Shown in pieces: positions 1 through 12,211 of a stretch of DNA of 64,000 bases. Numbering within the stretch: position 1 is the first letter of the stretch; each line of letters begins with the position of its first letter. Origin of the DNA: Rosellinia necatrix. Its lineage: Eukaryota > Ascomycota > Sordariomycetes > Xylariales > Xylariaceae. The stretch lies in assembly GCA_021209875.1 (NCBI GenBank), contig JAGYVD010000003.1, forward strand, positions 3,224,001 through 3,288,000, read 5' to 3'. A program made the position numbers and the translations under genes. The notes beneath the pieces were generated by a model, which was not told where the DNA came from, made no database searches, and saw nothing but the letters and a program-made list of their open reading frames with translations.

Positions 1-2374
1 TTCTTACAAAGCCTGTTGACTGACCCATCGCCGTCGGTCGTGGCTCTGTCCGGCTGGATGGAGCGTGGTATGCCGACGCACGCACCTATCTATCTACAAT
101 GGCCGGTGGCTGCTGCTTTTACTGCGGGGTGAAACTCGGATGGTGTCTGGACCAAGCCCTTGGAACATTGTTGGCCGGTCGGTCGGTTATTTAGGTAGCA
201 AGCGCCGGCCGGTGACGCAGCATATTTACCAACGGTAGGATTTGATTTCCCATCACTTCCACACGACCAATGCAAGGCCGCGCTGGCTGCTTCCAGTACA
301 CATAACTGTTGGTGAGGCTGTGGTGGTCGATTGTTCGTGACTTGATGCTACAAACAAGGCTCACGGGGATGTATTGCCTTCGTATCATCCATATCTGTCC
401 ATCTCTCCATCTTGTCACCGACTCGAGCCGGAGAGCTGGACAAAGGCGCTTTGGATTCGCTGTTCTCTGTTCGCTCACTCTTGCGCTAAGAGGGGCGGGT
501 CTATGCTAATACCTAGCAATGGAGACGACTGGACCAGTTAAGTCCTTTTTATTATTTTATTTATTTAGTTGTGGTTGCGATTGGTGTGCCTCGTCGCATC
601 TCTTCTTTTTGTTCCGGCTGAGACAAGCGCCTCCAAGCGCTCCACGCGTTGACCATCATCCTAACATTCCCAAAGTCCCTGCCCCCCCAGGGCATCGGGG
701 CGCGACGCCAAAACAGCACTTTTCCATCCAGAGGAGTGGGGAAACCATGTTACAAAAGATCGCGGAATCCGGGGCCTGGAAACCCAGGAGCCAGCACGCT
801 GTTTCGACTAACACGCTCCTAGTAAGTTATCTATTCTAAGAAGTTGGCAAGAGAGGGATCACCCGCAATCCCTGGATTCTGGATCCCGCAAAAGCAGACT
901 AGAATTGCTTGTCTAATGAACCGCTGCCACGTCAAAATTCTCCGAACTGTGAGCGCACCCTGATGTGACGCCCACCTGCCTATTAGTACAGTGAATGCCT
1001 ACCTACTTCCAAACCTGACCCTATCATTGGGATTGCTCACGATCGAACGTTTATACTCTCTCCATGCGTCTCCATCTCGACCCATCCCGTCCTCTTCGGC
1101 GTCTGAGGGCAGAAAACAGAACAGGGAGACAGGCAAACAAACAAACATTTTGCCTGATGCCGTTGCCTTGTTTTTTTTTTTTTTTTCTCTCTCTCTCTCT
1201 CTCTTTCCCGCTCTTCTATTTATCGGATTCCCTCGCCCGATAGATCGGTGGTTCCCTCGCAACCTTTTTTCTCCCATCCGCTATCTACTGTTGACAACTA
1301 ACCACTGCCACCACCTGGAGGGAGGAAAAACCCGCCCCAAAAAAAAGACGGGCGCATCCAAATGGGCACTACCCACCACCCACTTTTGGTTTTGCCAGCA
1401 CACATTTATTGCCTTGAAGCGAGTCCACGTTGCGCCCACCCCCGGCATCCTGGTCCCGGAGCCAATCACCAGCTGCCGCCCCTGTCGCGACTTACGCTTA
1501 GGTTAAAGCCTTTGCCAACGCATCACCGCATGCTGAGAGGTGTGGTGTGTGTATGTGTGCGTGCGCGCGTGTAGCCCTTTCAAAAGCATCCCAATCTGCC
1601 CCCTTCAATTCCACCCAGTATCGGCTCAGCTCTTCTTCTTCCCCCTTTCCTTCCTCCATTTCCTCTCTTTTGGCGGTTTGGACACACTCCTGGGAAGAGG
1701 CGTGTCTCGTCGTCGTTTTTCTCTGACCCTCGTTTTATTGAGTCAAGTGACATCCTTCGGCAGGGCGTCTCGGCGCACTTCTCTCTTCGTATCCTTTTCA
1801 CGCACTGCTTTACTTGGATGCATGTGTACAGCACGATCTCTAGCATTTCCCAAGCAGACTAACTCGGGGTTTGTATCATGAATCGTTATTGGTCTCATCA
1901 GAAATTGCGCCTAAATACAGAGAGCCTCGTTGCCTGACCTGCGAATATGCGGGTTCTTAACCGTCCCCGATCGCCATCGCTCCTTTCAAGATCGAAATCG
2001 TTCCAAGGAAAGGCACCAATTCTTTACTCTAAAACTTCAGAGCCCGCCGATTGTCGATATTTTCCGCCTCAACGGAGTGAGACCCGCCGAGCGGACGACG
2101 ACGCCCGTCGAAAAATCGAGATGCCATAACAGGAGCCCAATGAGGTTGGTGTATTTTTGGTGGTGCGGCAACGCTCCCTTGGCAAGCTTGCGATGGAGGT
2201 TCTTATATATCAGGTCGTTGCCGACTGGGAAATAACCCCATGCTAGGATCCCGGGATATCATGAGCTTCATAGAATTCATCAAGCTGTGGTAAGACGCTG
2301 GGAAAGGTTAATAGCACGGAGGAGCGGAGGCCACATCCTCGCCCAAGTGGCACAGTGGGCAGGCGCATCACGGC
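1..2374. other. Intergenic DNA, no gene recognised
   Basis: No reading frame here has recognisable protein character. The longest open frames are composition-driven, crossing a T18 run followed by a CT repeat near 1170-1205 and pyrimidine-rich DNA near 1600-1700. A GT/GC-alternating stretch lies near 1541-1572. The 3' end of the ARL8-type gene abuts it on the right. Part of a transcript from beyond the left edge cannot be excluded. Confidence 0.5.
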
Positions 2375-3205
2375 CTATCTGTTTGCCCACTTCATAAGCC
2401 ATTGTACCACCGCCTCTAAGTTGGTCTCTTCTTTCGCACTTATACCATAGCAGGAGACCTCCCTGTGTGCTATCGTCTTCAGGTCCAAGGAATCGATGAG
2501 CTCGTCAACAGAGATCTTGTTGGGAAGGTCCGATTTGTTACCCAACACCAGCAGCGGAATGCCATCCAACGTCTTCTGCGACATAAGGGAATGAAGCTCA
2601 TCTTTAGCCACAGGTAATTTGACACCGTCCGCTACGTCGACGATAAACACAATCGCACTCACGCCACGACAATACCTTTCCCACATCGGCCTAAAACGGG
2701 GCTGGCCCCCCAAATCCCAGCACTTGATTGTCACATGGCCACGTTGGACCCGTTTCATGTTGAAGCCAACGGTAGGAATGGAACTACATGGATCAGTTGG
2801 GAGGAACAACGATATGATTTTGTGCTGTGTGGCGCGGGAGGCGCGTATCGTTGGGAAAGGGTAGGTCGCTTACTCGATGGTGAACTCTCCTCCCTGCGAG
2901 GTCGGATGTCAGCAGTGGCCCCGCGAACAGGGCACCAAGGGCGTGCGAATACGTACAGACAGCACTCGAAGCAGAGATGTCTTTCCTGCATTTTCCAGCC
3001 CGATCATGGTCACATCCATCTCGCTTGCCCTGCCGATGGGCATTAGTTCATGGTTCGTCTGCCCGGATCAGATGGCGCACGCGCTCGCCGCTGTGGAGGG
3101 GAATGGGCCGGGGCTTATGGCCCCGTGACGGCGTGGAGAGCACCGACGGACTTACCAGAAGGTCCTGAGCAGCCAGTCGTATACCTTGCGAAACAATCCC
3201 GCCAT
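2375..3205 (-). CDS. ARL8-type small GTPase (Arf-like)
   Basis: Predicted Arf-like GTPase of the ARL8 class, which in other eukaryotes acts on lysosome/vacuole or endomembrane positioning. I reconstruct four exons on the minus strand: 3205-3156, 3029-2957, 2893-2874 and 2783-2375, all with GT..AG ends and matching phases, giving 183 aa (family about 186). The start is the ATG at 3205, followed by an amphipathic [13 protein letters not shown] helix rather than the N-myristoylated glycine of classical Arfs. Seen in order: P-loop GLENAGKTS, switch I region [14 protein letters not shown] of switch II, the ARL8-typical [13 protein letters not shown] specificity motif, and a C-terminal W-L-M-K-W-A tail. 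The third exon is only 20 nt. It is divergent from the Pol I subunit gene across 3.5 kb. Family assignment is firm; function is from family knowledge. Confidence 0.93.
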
Positions 3206-3703
3206 CGAGTTGGTCAAGCGGCTCTCGGTAATGGGTGTTCGGTGGCGTGCGGTGGTGTGCGGTGGCGGCCTGGCGGTAAGAGGCCGAATATTTTCAGGTT
3301 GCTGTAGAAATAAGAAAGCTGCGATCTAGCTAGATCGCGGGCGCGAGGCTGGACTTTGCTGGAGGAGGATGGGTTGAACAAAAAAAGATATGACCGGGGT
3401 GTTTCAAACAAGGTGTTAAATAGTTTGTGTTTCTAGCCCGCAAGAATAATGAATAAAATGTCTCGTATGACGGATGGCGAGCGGCACTGTTGCTCGTTTA
3501 GCGCTCGCAGTGATGAGCGGGCCGGTCGAGACAAGGTATGGAGCTACCGGCTGCTCGCGAAGACGGGCAGACGACACAGCGTTGTTGAGAAAGATGGATG
3601 TGGGATGAAGACTGAGTCCGCTGGTCGAGGGTGACAGTTCCCCACCACGGAGATCGCACAAGCTGTAAGTTGCCCCGTGCCTTCGACCGGGACGTGATCA
3701 ACC

Positions 3704-3824
3704 AGGTGCCAGGCCAGCCAGGCCAGCCAGGTGGGCTACTTAGTGGGCTGCCTAGTGGGCTAGCGGACAAGGTTCGGTGGGCTTGGTGGGCTTTGTGGGC
3801 TCTGTGGGTTTGGTGGGCTGCCGG
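3704..3824. repeat. GGCCAGCCA / GTGGGCT minisatellite
   Basis: Imperfect tandem copies of GCCAGGCCAGCC are followed by many variants of TTGGTGGGCT and TAGTGGGCT. Copies are degenerate, and any reading frame through them reflects the repeat rather than a gene. Confidence 0.75.
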
Positions 3825-4635
3825 GGGTTCGTTGCTTAGTGAGGGTCAACCTTGCATTTGACGAGACAGCGTCACAGAGCGGCTAGCAAGACTGGGATTT
3901 CATTCGTTTATCGACCGTCCTGTGGAGTGTCACGGCGCAAGCTTCGAGGAAAGGAGATTTGCGTTTCGGTAGCTGGGGAGTCAAGTATACAGGCAAGACA
4001 GATTAGGCGAAGCGGAACAGGAACAGTGCTGTAGTGTAGTCTAGGCTAGGTGGATAGTTGGTTCTCGATTTAGACCAGGTGCTGCAGGCCGCGAAGAGAG
4101 CGAGGGCGGGTTGCGCAGGGCCCGGGGAAGACGTAGCTAATAGGGAACCACACTTTGCCTGCCAGCTTGGGGGCCGTAGTAGGGAGACAGCGGCGCGTTG
4201 GGCCTGCCAGGTTAGGGATTGGCAGGGAACGGGCCGGTCGCAAGCGGCTGCTCTAATAGCTAATGGCGAGTAAGTACTTACAGGCAAGCACCCAAGGTTA
4301 GTATAGTACGGTATGCTCTATGACGGAAGTCGACATGTGTGAGAAGGGCGAGTGGAAATGATCTCTGCTAGCCCTGATCTGTTTCTATCTATCGAGTCTT
4401 CTTAGCCTAGACAGGGCGAAGTAGAGATTTGGTGTTGGTCGAGGGTCAGAGGAGGCCCGGTTTCGATTAGCGGGAGATGAATTCGAGGTAGTTACTCAAT
4501 TTAGTACAGCAGTTAGTTAGTCCATTATCGTCTTGCCGGTATGACACAAGATGATTCCGATCGAGGGTGCTCGTTGGCCTGGTCTACCCGGGGCAGCGCA
4601 GCTCGATGCGGCCTCTCCTCTTTCTCGCACTCTCG

Positions 4636-4674
4636 CACACACACACACACACACGCACACACACACACACACAC
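4636..4674. repeat. (CA)n microsatellite
   Basis: Alternating CA for about 39 bases, interrupted once by CG. It lies in the divergent region upstream of the Pol I subunit gene. Confidence 0.95.
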
Positions 4675-4806
4675 CTTCTCTCCCCCCTCCCTTGCTTAAG
4701 GCAAGATCCGTGTCCGCGAGGTAGCGGCGGAACCAACAGGAGCGAAGACTGAGCCGTTCCGGGCCGCTCACAAGATTGGGATCACTAAGCGACCTAGGTC
4801 TATTTA

Positions 4807-4879
4807 GCTAGGCAGGTAGGTAGCTGCCAGGTAAGTATGTAGGTAGGTAAGTAGCTGCCAGGCAGGTATGTAGGTACCG
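4807..4879. repeat. TAGG/GGTACC-type tetranucleotide tract
   Basis: Repeated AGGTAGG, AAGTAGCTGCC and AGGTATG units, ending in GGTACC. It belongs to the same dispersed motif family seen in many intergenic regions of this window. Confidence 0.7.
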
Positions 4880-5175
4880 GCAGGGAAGGTTGGAAAGTCT
4901 GTGATACAAGAAACTGGTAGGTCGAGAACCAAAGTCTGGTTTGAGGCTGCGTACCTCCACCATTTTCTCACGCACGCCGCCCTACCTTAGGTATGTAATA
5001 ACCGAGAACAGACGCTGTGGCTTGGGTCTACCTATGCAGTGTAGCACGTATCTAGATTAGAGTTAAGTGCTACATACATACGGCATTGGTAACCTAAATA
5101 CGCATCTAGATCGGAGATCAATCATGTACGGCAATGTAGGTCTTATGAGACGACTAGCGCATGCGAGTAGCTTTT

Positions 5176-5286
5176 TTAGGTACCTACATGCGAGTGGGAG
5201 CACCTAGCTAGCTACCTTTTCCCTTGGGTACCTACTTAGGTAGACAAATTACCCGGGTACCTAGTACGTAAACCGAGTAGGTACCA
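5176..5286. repeat. TAGG/GGTACC-type palindromic tract
   Basis: Contains several copies of the palindrome GGTACC in contexts such as TAGGTACCTAC and GGGTACCTA, plus AGCTAGCTA. Same family as the neighbouring tracts. Confidence 0.7.
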
Positions 5287-6045
5287 CCTGGTTAGACGGT
5301 GCTACGCATGTTATATAAGGATCTCAACTTCTTCAAGTTTTATCGACTTCCACGTCGTGCCCATACCCCCCGGCGACGGCGTGACTGGCCGGGGAATACC
5401 AATAATGGGGCCTTGTTAGGGCCGCTGCCGCCCCGAGAGACGTGGGTTGTTGTTGGTCGTGTGCATTATCCCAGTGTGCAGGCGCAGTATAATATGGGAT
5501 GCGGAATACATATAGGAGTTACTGGTATTACCGTGCTACCGTCCTCAAGTTGCCTTGACGGGTAAGCGATGACGAATTGGTTTGATCTGGAACTGGGGCG
5601 AGATAGCAAGCGACTCGCCCTTGGCAGTTGTAGGCCTGGCTAGGGTGGGGTGTCAAGGGAAATATGGCCTCGTGAGAGAAGACCTAGTCTAACCTAGGCT
5701 CGGGTTTCAATAATGGACCAACGAGAGCCATGCCCACCCAATTAACCCCACGCTTTCCTATCATAGAGGCTTCACCGAACCACCTCCATAATTATTAATT
5801 CTATCTACGAGATACAAGGTAAGTCGGTAGGTGCTGTGACTTGAGGTGTGGCATAGGCTGCGAATACATCAACCTAACAAGCATTTCCCCCTGTCTTAAG
5901 TATTAAGCTAGCTGCAGGTGGGTTGTCCGGGACAGGTTCCTACCTTTGTGCCAGGTCAAGGTTGGTTCAGGTATGCAGTAGTATAGAATGATCTGAGAAA
6001 TGTACGTTACTTGTGACAATAGGGAGGTAGTACGAGACAAATAAG

Positions 6046-6120
6046 TACCTACGTATCCGCCCACCTACCTACCTACCTACCTACTTACTAGGCAGACACC
6101 TCTAAGTAAGTAGGCACTTA
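6046..6120. repeat. (CTAC)n tetranucleotide tract
   Basis: Consecutive ACCTACCTACC units with flanking AAGTAAGTAGG. This is the single-orientation form of the dispersed motif. Confidence 0.75.
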
Positions 6121-6354
6121 TGCCAGACTTAGAACGAGCAGATCTGACAGCAAGCACGTTACTGCGATAGCCCCATCAATTAAGGTGTCCAGGGGGCCTT
6201 ATTAGGTACCCATACGGAGTAGTTGCCCGTACCTAGGTGCTTGATGTTAGATAATAGATTGTATTGCTTTTAGAACAGAGAAGCATGGTAACCACTAAGT
6301 AGCAGCTGTAGCTTCTTTGCTGTGGTCAATTCTTGATCCGCCCCGCCCTCCCAG

Positions 6355-6471
6355 TTAGGTACCTAGGTAGGTAGTAGTATTATTAATAGGTACCTACGTA
6401 GGCTAACTAGGTAAAGTATTCAATAAAGTTATCGATAAGCCCCACTAACGACCTACCTAGATAAGTAGGTA
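6355..6471. repeat. TAGG/GGTACC-type palindromic tract
   Basis: Several AGGTACCTAGGTAGG-like copies in both orientations, with a T9-type run directly after. It lies about 230 bp upstream of the Pol I subunit start codon, so it is probably within or next to that promoter. Confidence 0.7.
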
Positions 6472-6696
6472 TTTTTTTTTTCTAGCAGTACGCGCGCTGG
6501 AATGGCTTCATAACCCGTGTATAAGTCTGATCTACTCCTTGGATTTCAATTGCTCGACAACCACCTCGGTGCTACCGGGGTCAGGCCTCCTATTGGCATT
6601 CCAGAGGGTTTTGAGTTTGTAACATTGTCTGTCGGCTTGGTGCTTCAACATTTACAACATCTCTCTACCTGATCAATCTGCACATCGGCTGCTGTC

Positions 6697-9600
6697 ATGG
6701 CGCCAAACTCAACCAGCACGAGCTGGGATCACCAGTACAATACATTACGCCGCGAGGACCTCTTCCGAAACCCGCCTACCGATCATTCCGCTTACCCACT
6801 CCTACAGCAAGCTGTTAACCCTCACATTGAGTCTTTCGACGCTATATTTGCTGAAGACGGTCTGTTAACCCGGGCTTTGGCGGACATAGGGACGAGGGTG
6901 TTCCTGGATGGCGACGACCGCACCCCCGCGGAGGCAAGAAACAAGCTTTCGATCAGATATAAGAGTGTGCATCTTCAAAAATCACTTCTACCACCAGGCA
7001 ACAAGTTTGCGACGAAGAGAGAGATCTTCCCGGCGGAGTGCCGAGAACGACACGTTTCGTACAGGGGAAAGCTCTCCGCTACTTTTGAATATAGAATAAA
7101 TGAAGGGGATGCAAAAGAATTTACACGGGAGATCGGTTTACTCCCGATCATGGTGAAGGTAGAGTGCCGTTGGTCTTACGGGCATGACATACGTGCTAAC
7201 ACTGCGTAGTCCGCTCATTGTCACCTTCGGGGAAACAGCCCTGCACAGTTGGTCGCCCGTAAAGAAGAATCGGAGGAACTGGGTGGCTACTTTATCATCA
7301 ACGGTATTGAAAAGATCATTCGTCTTTTACTCCTCAATAGGCGAAACTTCCCTTTAGCCATCAACCGCCCCAGTTTCATGAATCGGGGTCCTGCTTACAC
7401 GCCTTTTGGTATCATTCTGAGGTCGGTCCGTCCTGACGAAACCTCTCAGACAAACGTGTTGCATTATTTGAATGATGGTAATGTCACCTTCCGCTTTTCA
7501 TGGAGAAAAAACGAGTACCTGGTACCCGTTATGATGGTCCTAAAGGCACTCGTAGAAACCAATGACAGAGAAATTTTTGAGGGTCTGGTTGGACCTCCTA
7601 ATTCGAAAGGGATCCAGAATACATTTCTTACCGATCGTGTCGAGCTTCTCTTACGTACCTATAAGACCTATGGAGTGTACACCATGGCACAGACTCGAGC
7701 ATACTTGGGAGAAAAGTTCCGGCCTGTATTAGGAGTACCGGACACGTTATCTAACTATGAGGTTGGAACTGAGTTCTTGCGAGGAGTGGTGCTGGTCCAC
7801 CTTGGAAATACTAACGTCACCGACGAGCAAGATTCTGATAAGTTTCGTCTGCTTCTGTTAATGATCAGGAAGCTATACGCTCTTGTTGCTGGGGATTGCG
7901 CCGTTGACAACCCTGACGCTGTCCAAAATCAAGAAATCCTACTTGGCGGGTTCTTGTATGGCCAAATAATCAAAGAACGCCTAGACGAGCTCATATCAGG
8001 TGGTCTGCGCTTGGGGCTACGGGAGTATTTCAGAAGAATACCCTCACGTACCTTTACATCGGACGAATTCACCAAGGATTTTCCCATCAAGATCTTTCAG
8101 AAGACAAACGAAAACGTTGGCAATGCTCTCGAATACTTCCTCTCCACCGGCAATTTGTCTAGCCCATCAGGTTTAGATCTCCAACAGGTATCCGGATTTA
8201 CCGTTGTGGCTGAGAAGCTCAACTTCCTCCGATTCATTAGCCACTTCCGCATGGTTCACAGAGGCAGCTTCTTTGCCCAGTTGAAGACAACAACCGTCCG
8301 AAAACTGCTACCAGAATCTTGGGGCTTTCTATGCCCTGTGCACACCCCTGATGGTTCCCCTTGCGGTCTGCTGAACCATCTCGCTCACAAGTGCAAGATC
8401 ATGACAAGATCTGTCGACGCCACGACTATTCCCCGACTTGCTGCCGAGCTTGGAGTTGTTGACACGTCCTCGGCTGCCACCGACGAGAGTGTTGTTGTAA
8501 TGCTAAACGGAAGAATTCTGGGCTGGTGCAAACCATCTGAGTCTCGACGAATTGCCGACACGTTCCGGTACTGGAAAGTGGAGGGTTCGCATGGAATACC
8601 TTTACAACTTGAAATCGGCTATGTCCCCGAATCCAATGGAGGATCCTACCCAGGCATCTACATGTCAGCAGAGCCTGCTAGGATGGTGCGTCCAACCAAA
8701 TATCTCCCACTGGAAAAAGAAGACTTTGTTGGTACACTAGAACAGCCTTACATGTCTATTGCGTGTGCAGAGCAGGAAGTCGTATCAGGGGAATCAACGC
8801 ACGTCGAATTTGATCCCACTAATATTCTCTCAATCCTAGCGAATATGACACCATTCTCTGATTTTAATCAATCGCCAAGAAATATGTACCAGTGTCAGAT
8901 GGGCAAACAAACTATGGGAACACCAGCAACAGCCCTAGCATACCGGACTGATAACAAAATGTACCGTCTTCAGACCGGCCAGACACCAGTTGTTCGATCT
9001 CCTCTTCACAATGCCTACGGGTTTGATAACTTCCCTAATGGAACCAACGCTGTCGTTGCCGTGATTTCGTATACAGGCTACGATATGGACGATGCTATGA
9101 TTCTAAACAAGTCGGCCCACGAAAGGGGTTTCGGCCATGGGACAATCTACAAGACGAAAAAGTATACGCTGAAAGAAGAAAGTCGCAGCAAATCAACCAA
9201 AAATGTTACCAAACTTTTTGGCTTTGCCCCTGGCAGCACAGTGAAAGCCTGGACCCAGACCATGCTTGACGAGGATGGTCTTCCTCACGTAGGCCGTGCT
9301 GTACAAGAGGGAGATATTATCTTCGCGTATCATACCGTGTCGGCAGATTACAGTGGGAATCTTGTGAACCGGGATGGGGTAACCAAGTATGAGAAGTACA
9401 AGGATTCGGAGCAGGCTTTTATCGAAGAAGTAAGGATTATTGGAAGCGAATTGGGTAACGAGCCAGCCCAGACAATCTCGATCAAGTTTCGGGTGCCTCG
9501 GTCTCCTATTATCGGTGATAAATTCTCTTCACGACACGGTCAGAAAGGTGTGTGCTCACAGAAATGGCCTGCCATCGATATGCCTTTCTCCGAGTCCGGC

Positions 9601-10467
9601 ATTCAACCCGATATCATCATCAACCCTCACGCCTTTCCGTCTCGTATGACGATTGGCATGTTTGTAGAATCTTTAGCGGGTAAGGCCGGAGCCCTCCATG
9701 GTCTTGCACAAGACTCAACACCGTTCCGATTCGATGAGGATAATCCTGCGGCGGATTATTTCGGGCATCAGTTGATGAAGGCCGGCTACAACTACCACGG
9801 AAACGAGCCAATGTATTCTGGTATCACTGGCGAAGAGCTAGCGGCAGACATCTATATCGGCGTGGTATATTACCAGCGATTACGGCACATGGTAAACGAC
9901 AAGTATCAAGTCAGAACCACGGGGCCAGTAGTAGCTACCACTGGACAGCCCATCAAGGGTAGGAAGCGAGGTGGTGGTATTCGTGTGGGTGAAATGGAAC
10001 GAGATGCTCTATTAGCTCATGGCACCGCATTTCTCCTACAAGACCGTCTTCTAAATTGTTCTGACTACACCCCAACATGGGTCTGCCGTAAATGCGGTTC
10101 GTTCCTGTCAGTCCAGCCAACGGTCACACCTTTTGGCGGAAGGAAGAAAGTGGTCAACACGGTGCGTTGCCGCAATTGCGCGAGACGCCTAGATCAAATA
10201 CCGGACGTCGAAGTGAGCAGGTTAAAAGGCGAAATATGGGAGGATGGGCAAGGAAACCAGTGGGTTGGAGGCGAAGAAACAACCAAGGTCGCAGTTCCAG
10301 GAGCGCTGAAGTATCTCGATGTAGAGCTTGCTGCCATGGGGGTAAAACTCAAGTATCGAGTCGATTCGAAAGATGCCATACGGAAAGGACGCCCAATACA
10401 AAAAACTCCAGCAGGGGTTGGGCTCAACAACAAGCGTCTGCCAGCCTTGATGGCAGCTGAGGCGTAA
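6697..10467 (+). CDS. RPA2: DNA-directed RNA polymerase I second-largest subunit (RPA2/RPA135)
   Basis: Second-largest subunit of RNA polymerase I, which transcribes the rRNA precursor in the nucleolus. Two exons, 6697-7158 and 7210-10467, separated by a 51-nt GT..AG intron, give 1239 aa (yeast Rpa135 is about 1200). Visible family features include the N-terminal lobe LVARKEESEELGGYF, the wall/active-site region YTGYDMDDAMI (about residue 769), the hybrid-binding DKFSSRHGQKGV (about 924), NPHAFPSRMTIGM, and a C-terminal zinc site made of CRKC (about 1113) and CRNC (about 1141). The phrase RSPLHNAYGFDNFPNG and overall length fit Pol I rather than Pol II or III. Start choice: first ATG after an in-frame-free leader, giving a sensible NTLRREDLF N-terminus. 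Intact, with no anomalies seen. Confidence 0.97.
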
Positions 10468-11118
10468 GGGGGGAAAGGTTACCTGCATAGCCGTAGGTGC
10501 CTAAGATAGTGCTAGCGCATCTACGCTTAACTGGAGTTTTCGGAGTCTATGTATAGGGGATCATCACGTTATCTGAATAAACCAACAAGAGTTGGGAGAT
10601 ATTTAAGCTATCGCGGCCGAACCCGCCCTTGGCGGCCGCATAATATGATTCATCACGGGGAAGAGGAAGGCGAGACTGAGGCTTGAGGTCGGACACATCC
10701 TCGGCCACGCCATTATTGCAACAATGTATGCACCCGAGATACTGGCCGGCTTGTGTTAGATGAAGTGTGACCTGTATCACACGCATTTGAAGCAGAATTA
10801 CGGCGAACACACATATCCCTGCAGTCGGAGTGGCCAGGGAACGAGAGGGTGTGAGGGAGGCACAAGGTGCAAATCGAGTTTTCGGCTGTTACAAGGACCA
10901 TATCGTCTCGGCTCTGTTTGTTTGCTTCTCATCCCACGTTGTCGGCGGGAGTCCATCTGGATTACAATACCAAGTAGACAACGTGGGACGTTAGGTTTTT
11001 ACCACTACAGGCGAGCTACCTGCTTGTCACTGTCTCCAACCACGAGAGAAGCGGGTGGGCGGCATCGGGCGGTGGCGATGGAGGGAAGACGTGGCCTTTT
11101 ATGGCTGTCATCCGTATC

Positions 11119-11139
11119 ACATGCATGCATGCATGCATG
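11119..11139. repeat. (CATG)n run
   Basis: Five tandem CATG/GCAT units. The unit is self-complementary, so the run can fold on itself. Confidence 0.85.
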
Positions 11140-11526
11140 TCTGTATATCATACCGTATGTGACAATAGGAGAGCTCGAAGAGACTAACTTGAGAGCTTCG
11201 CTTGGCATGAACTGCCTACATGACTCGGGAAATTATTCGCTTCACGTCTACCAGTTCGTTGCCCATCTGGGCGTGCCTAACTTGAGGGCCTCGTGCCATT
11301 CCTCGTCACTTCATAGATAAAGATTAGGTAAGTAGTAGGTATCTATAGGTCTAGGCGTGAGGTTGCTAAAACAGACAACTTTTAAGTGCTTAACTTTGGT
11401 AAGTCGTTGCCATCTTTAACCCCTCACTCGATCGACCTTGCTTCTAAAGTCGTTAAACGGAAACAAGCTCATCGTCTGCTGCAAACAGTAGGTGCCTAGT
11501 ATCCCCAAATATCTGACCCTATGTAC

Positions 11527-11729
11527 ATACCGAGGTACTGCGAGGTAGGTACTTACTTAAGTACCTAGGTAGCCAATTAGCATTGCTTGAAGTTCTTTCG
11601 AAAGTGTGTATGCGGCAGGTAGCCCCTGGGTACTTACTTCTATCTACCCACCCACCCTCCTACATACCTCCTACTTACTTACTTGAGTACTTGAATAAGT
11701 ATCTACCTACCTAGGCAGTAGGCAGGTGC
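11527..11729. repeat. CTAC/TAGG palindromic tract
   Basis: Interspersed GAGGTAGGTACTTAC, AAGTACCTAGGTAG and CTACCTACCTAGG units. Same dispersed family as elsewhere in the window. Confidence 0.7.
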
Positions 11730-12211
11730 GTCTCCTGCCGACAGGTAAGGTGCGGCCTCAGCACATCTGGTATCATTCCTCACCCGGAGCATTTCAGAGC
11801 AGGCCATCCTACATACCTATGGTGTTTGCGTCTACAGATGGAGCCCCCGTGTTACCATCCCGAACCCTAATATCGTCTTGTACGCAGTCTAAGTGGAAGA
11901 CTGTTCCTCCTATTCTCGTAAGCACCTGACCCGTGCCATTTGGCTCATACCATACCCTGTTACATATCGAAATTGGACGTAGAACATTGAGGAACATGAG
12001 TTCCGGTCTGTTTATGGCACACACTTAAAACCTGGCATCGCTCGTATACCTCACTCGTGCACTTCTTCGCTTCGCGCTCGGTCTCACCTCTAATAAGCTG
12101 AAATCGGAATCGAAGTCGAAAACAGATCACGGTGTCGTATTCCTTCGACCCCCGACACTCGACCTCCATGCGACCTCGCCTATTGTTCCATCTGCTCTTC
12201 GCGCGTCCAAG

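Larger units (their letters stand above)
3206..6696. other. 3.5 kb divergent intergenic region, repeat-rich
   Basis: This lies between the 5' ends of the ARL8-type gene (left, minus) and the Pol I subunit gene (right, plus). No credible coding exon was found. It holds a GTGGGCT/GGCCAGCCA minisatellite (3704-3824), a CA dinucleotide repeat (4636-4674) and several TAGG/GGTACC palindromic tracts (about 4807-4879, 5176-5286, 6046-6120, 6355-6471). Promoters of both genes should lie at its ends. Confidence 0.6.
10468..12211. other. Intergenic, repeat-bearing
   Basis: No coding exon recognised. Contains a (CATG)n palindromic run (11119-11139) and a long CTAC/TAGG tract (11527-11729). The right end is the probable promoter of the tyrosinase gene. 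Confidence 0.55.

Noticed and set aside
991..1506. 171-codon open frame
   Set aside because: It runs through a T18 tract and a CT repeat, begins in an arbitrary context and has no recognisable domain. Overlapping open frames on the other strand are equally long.
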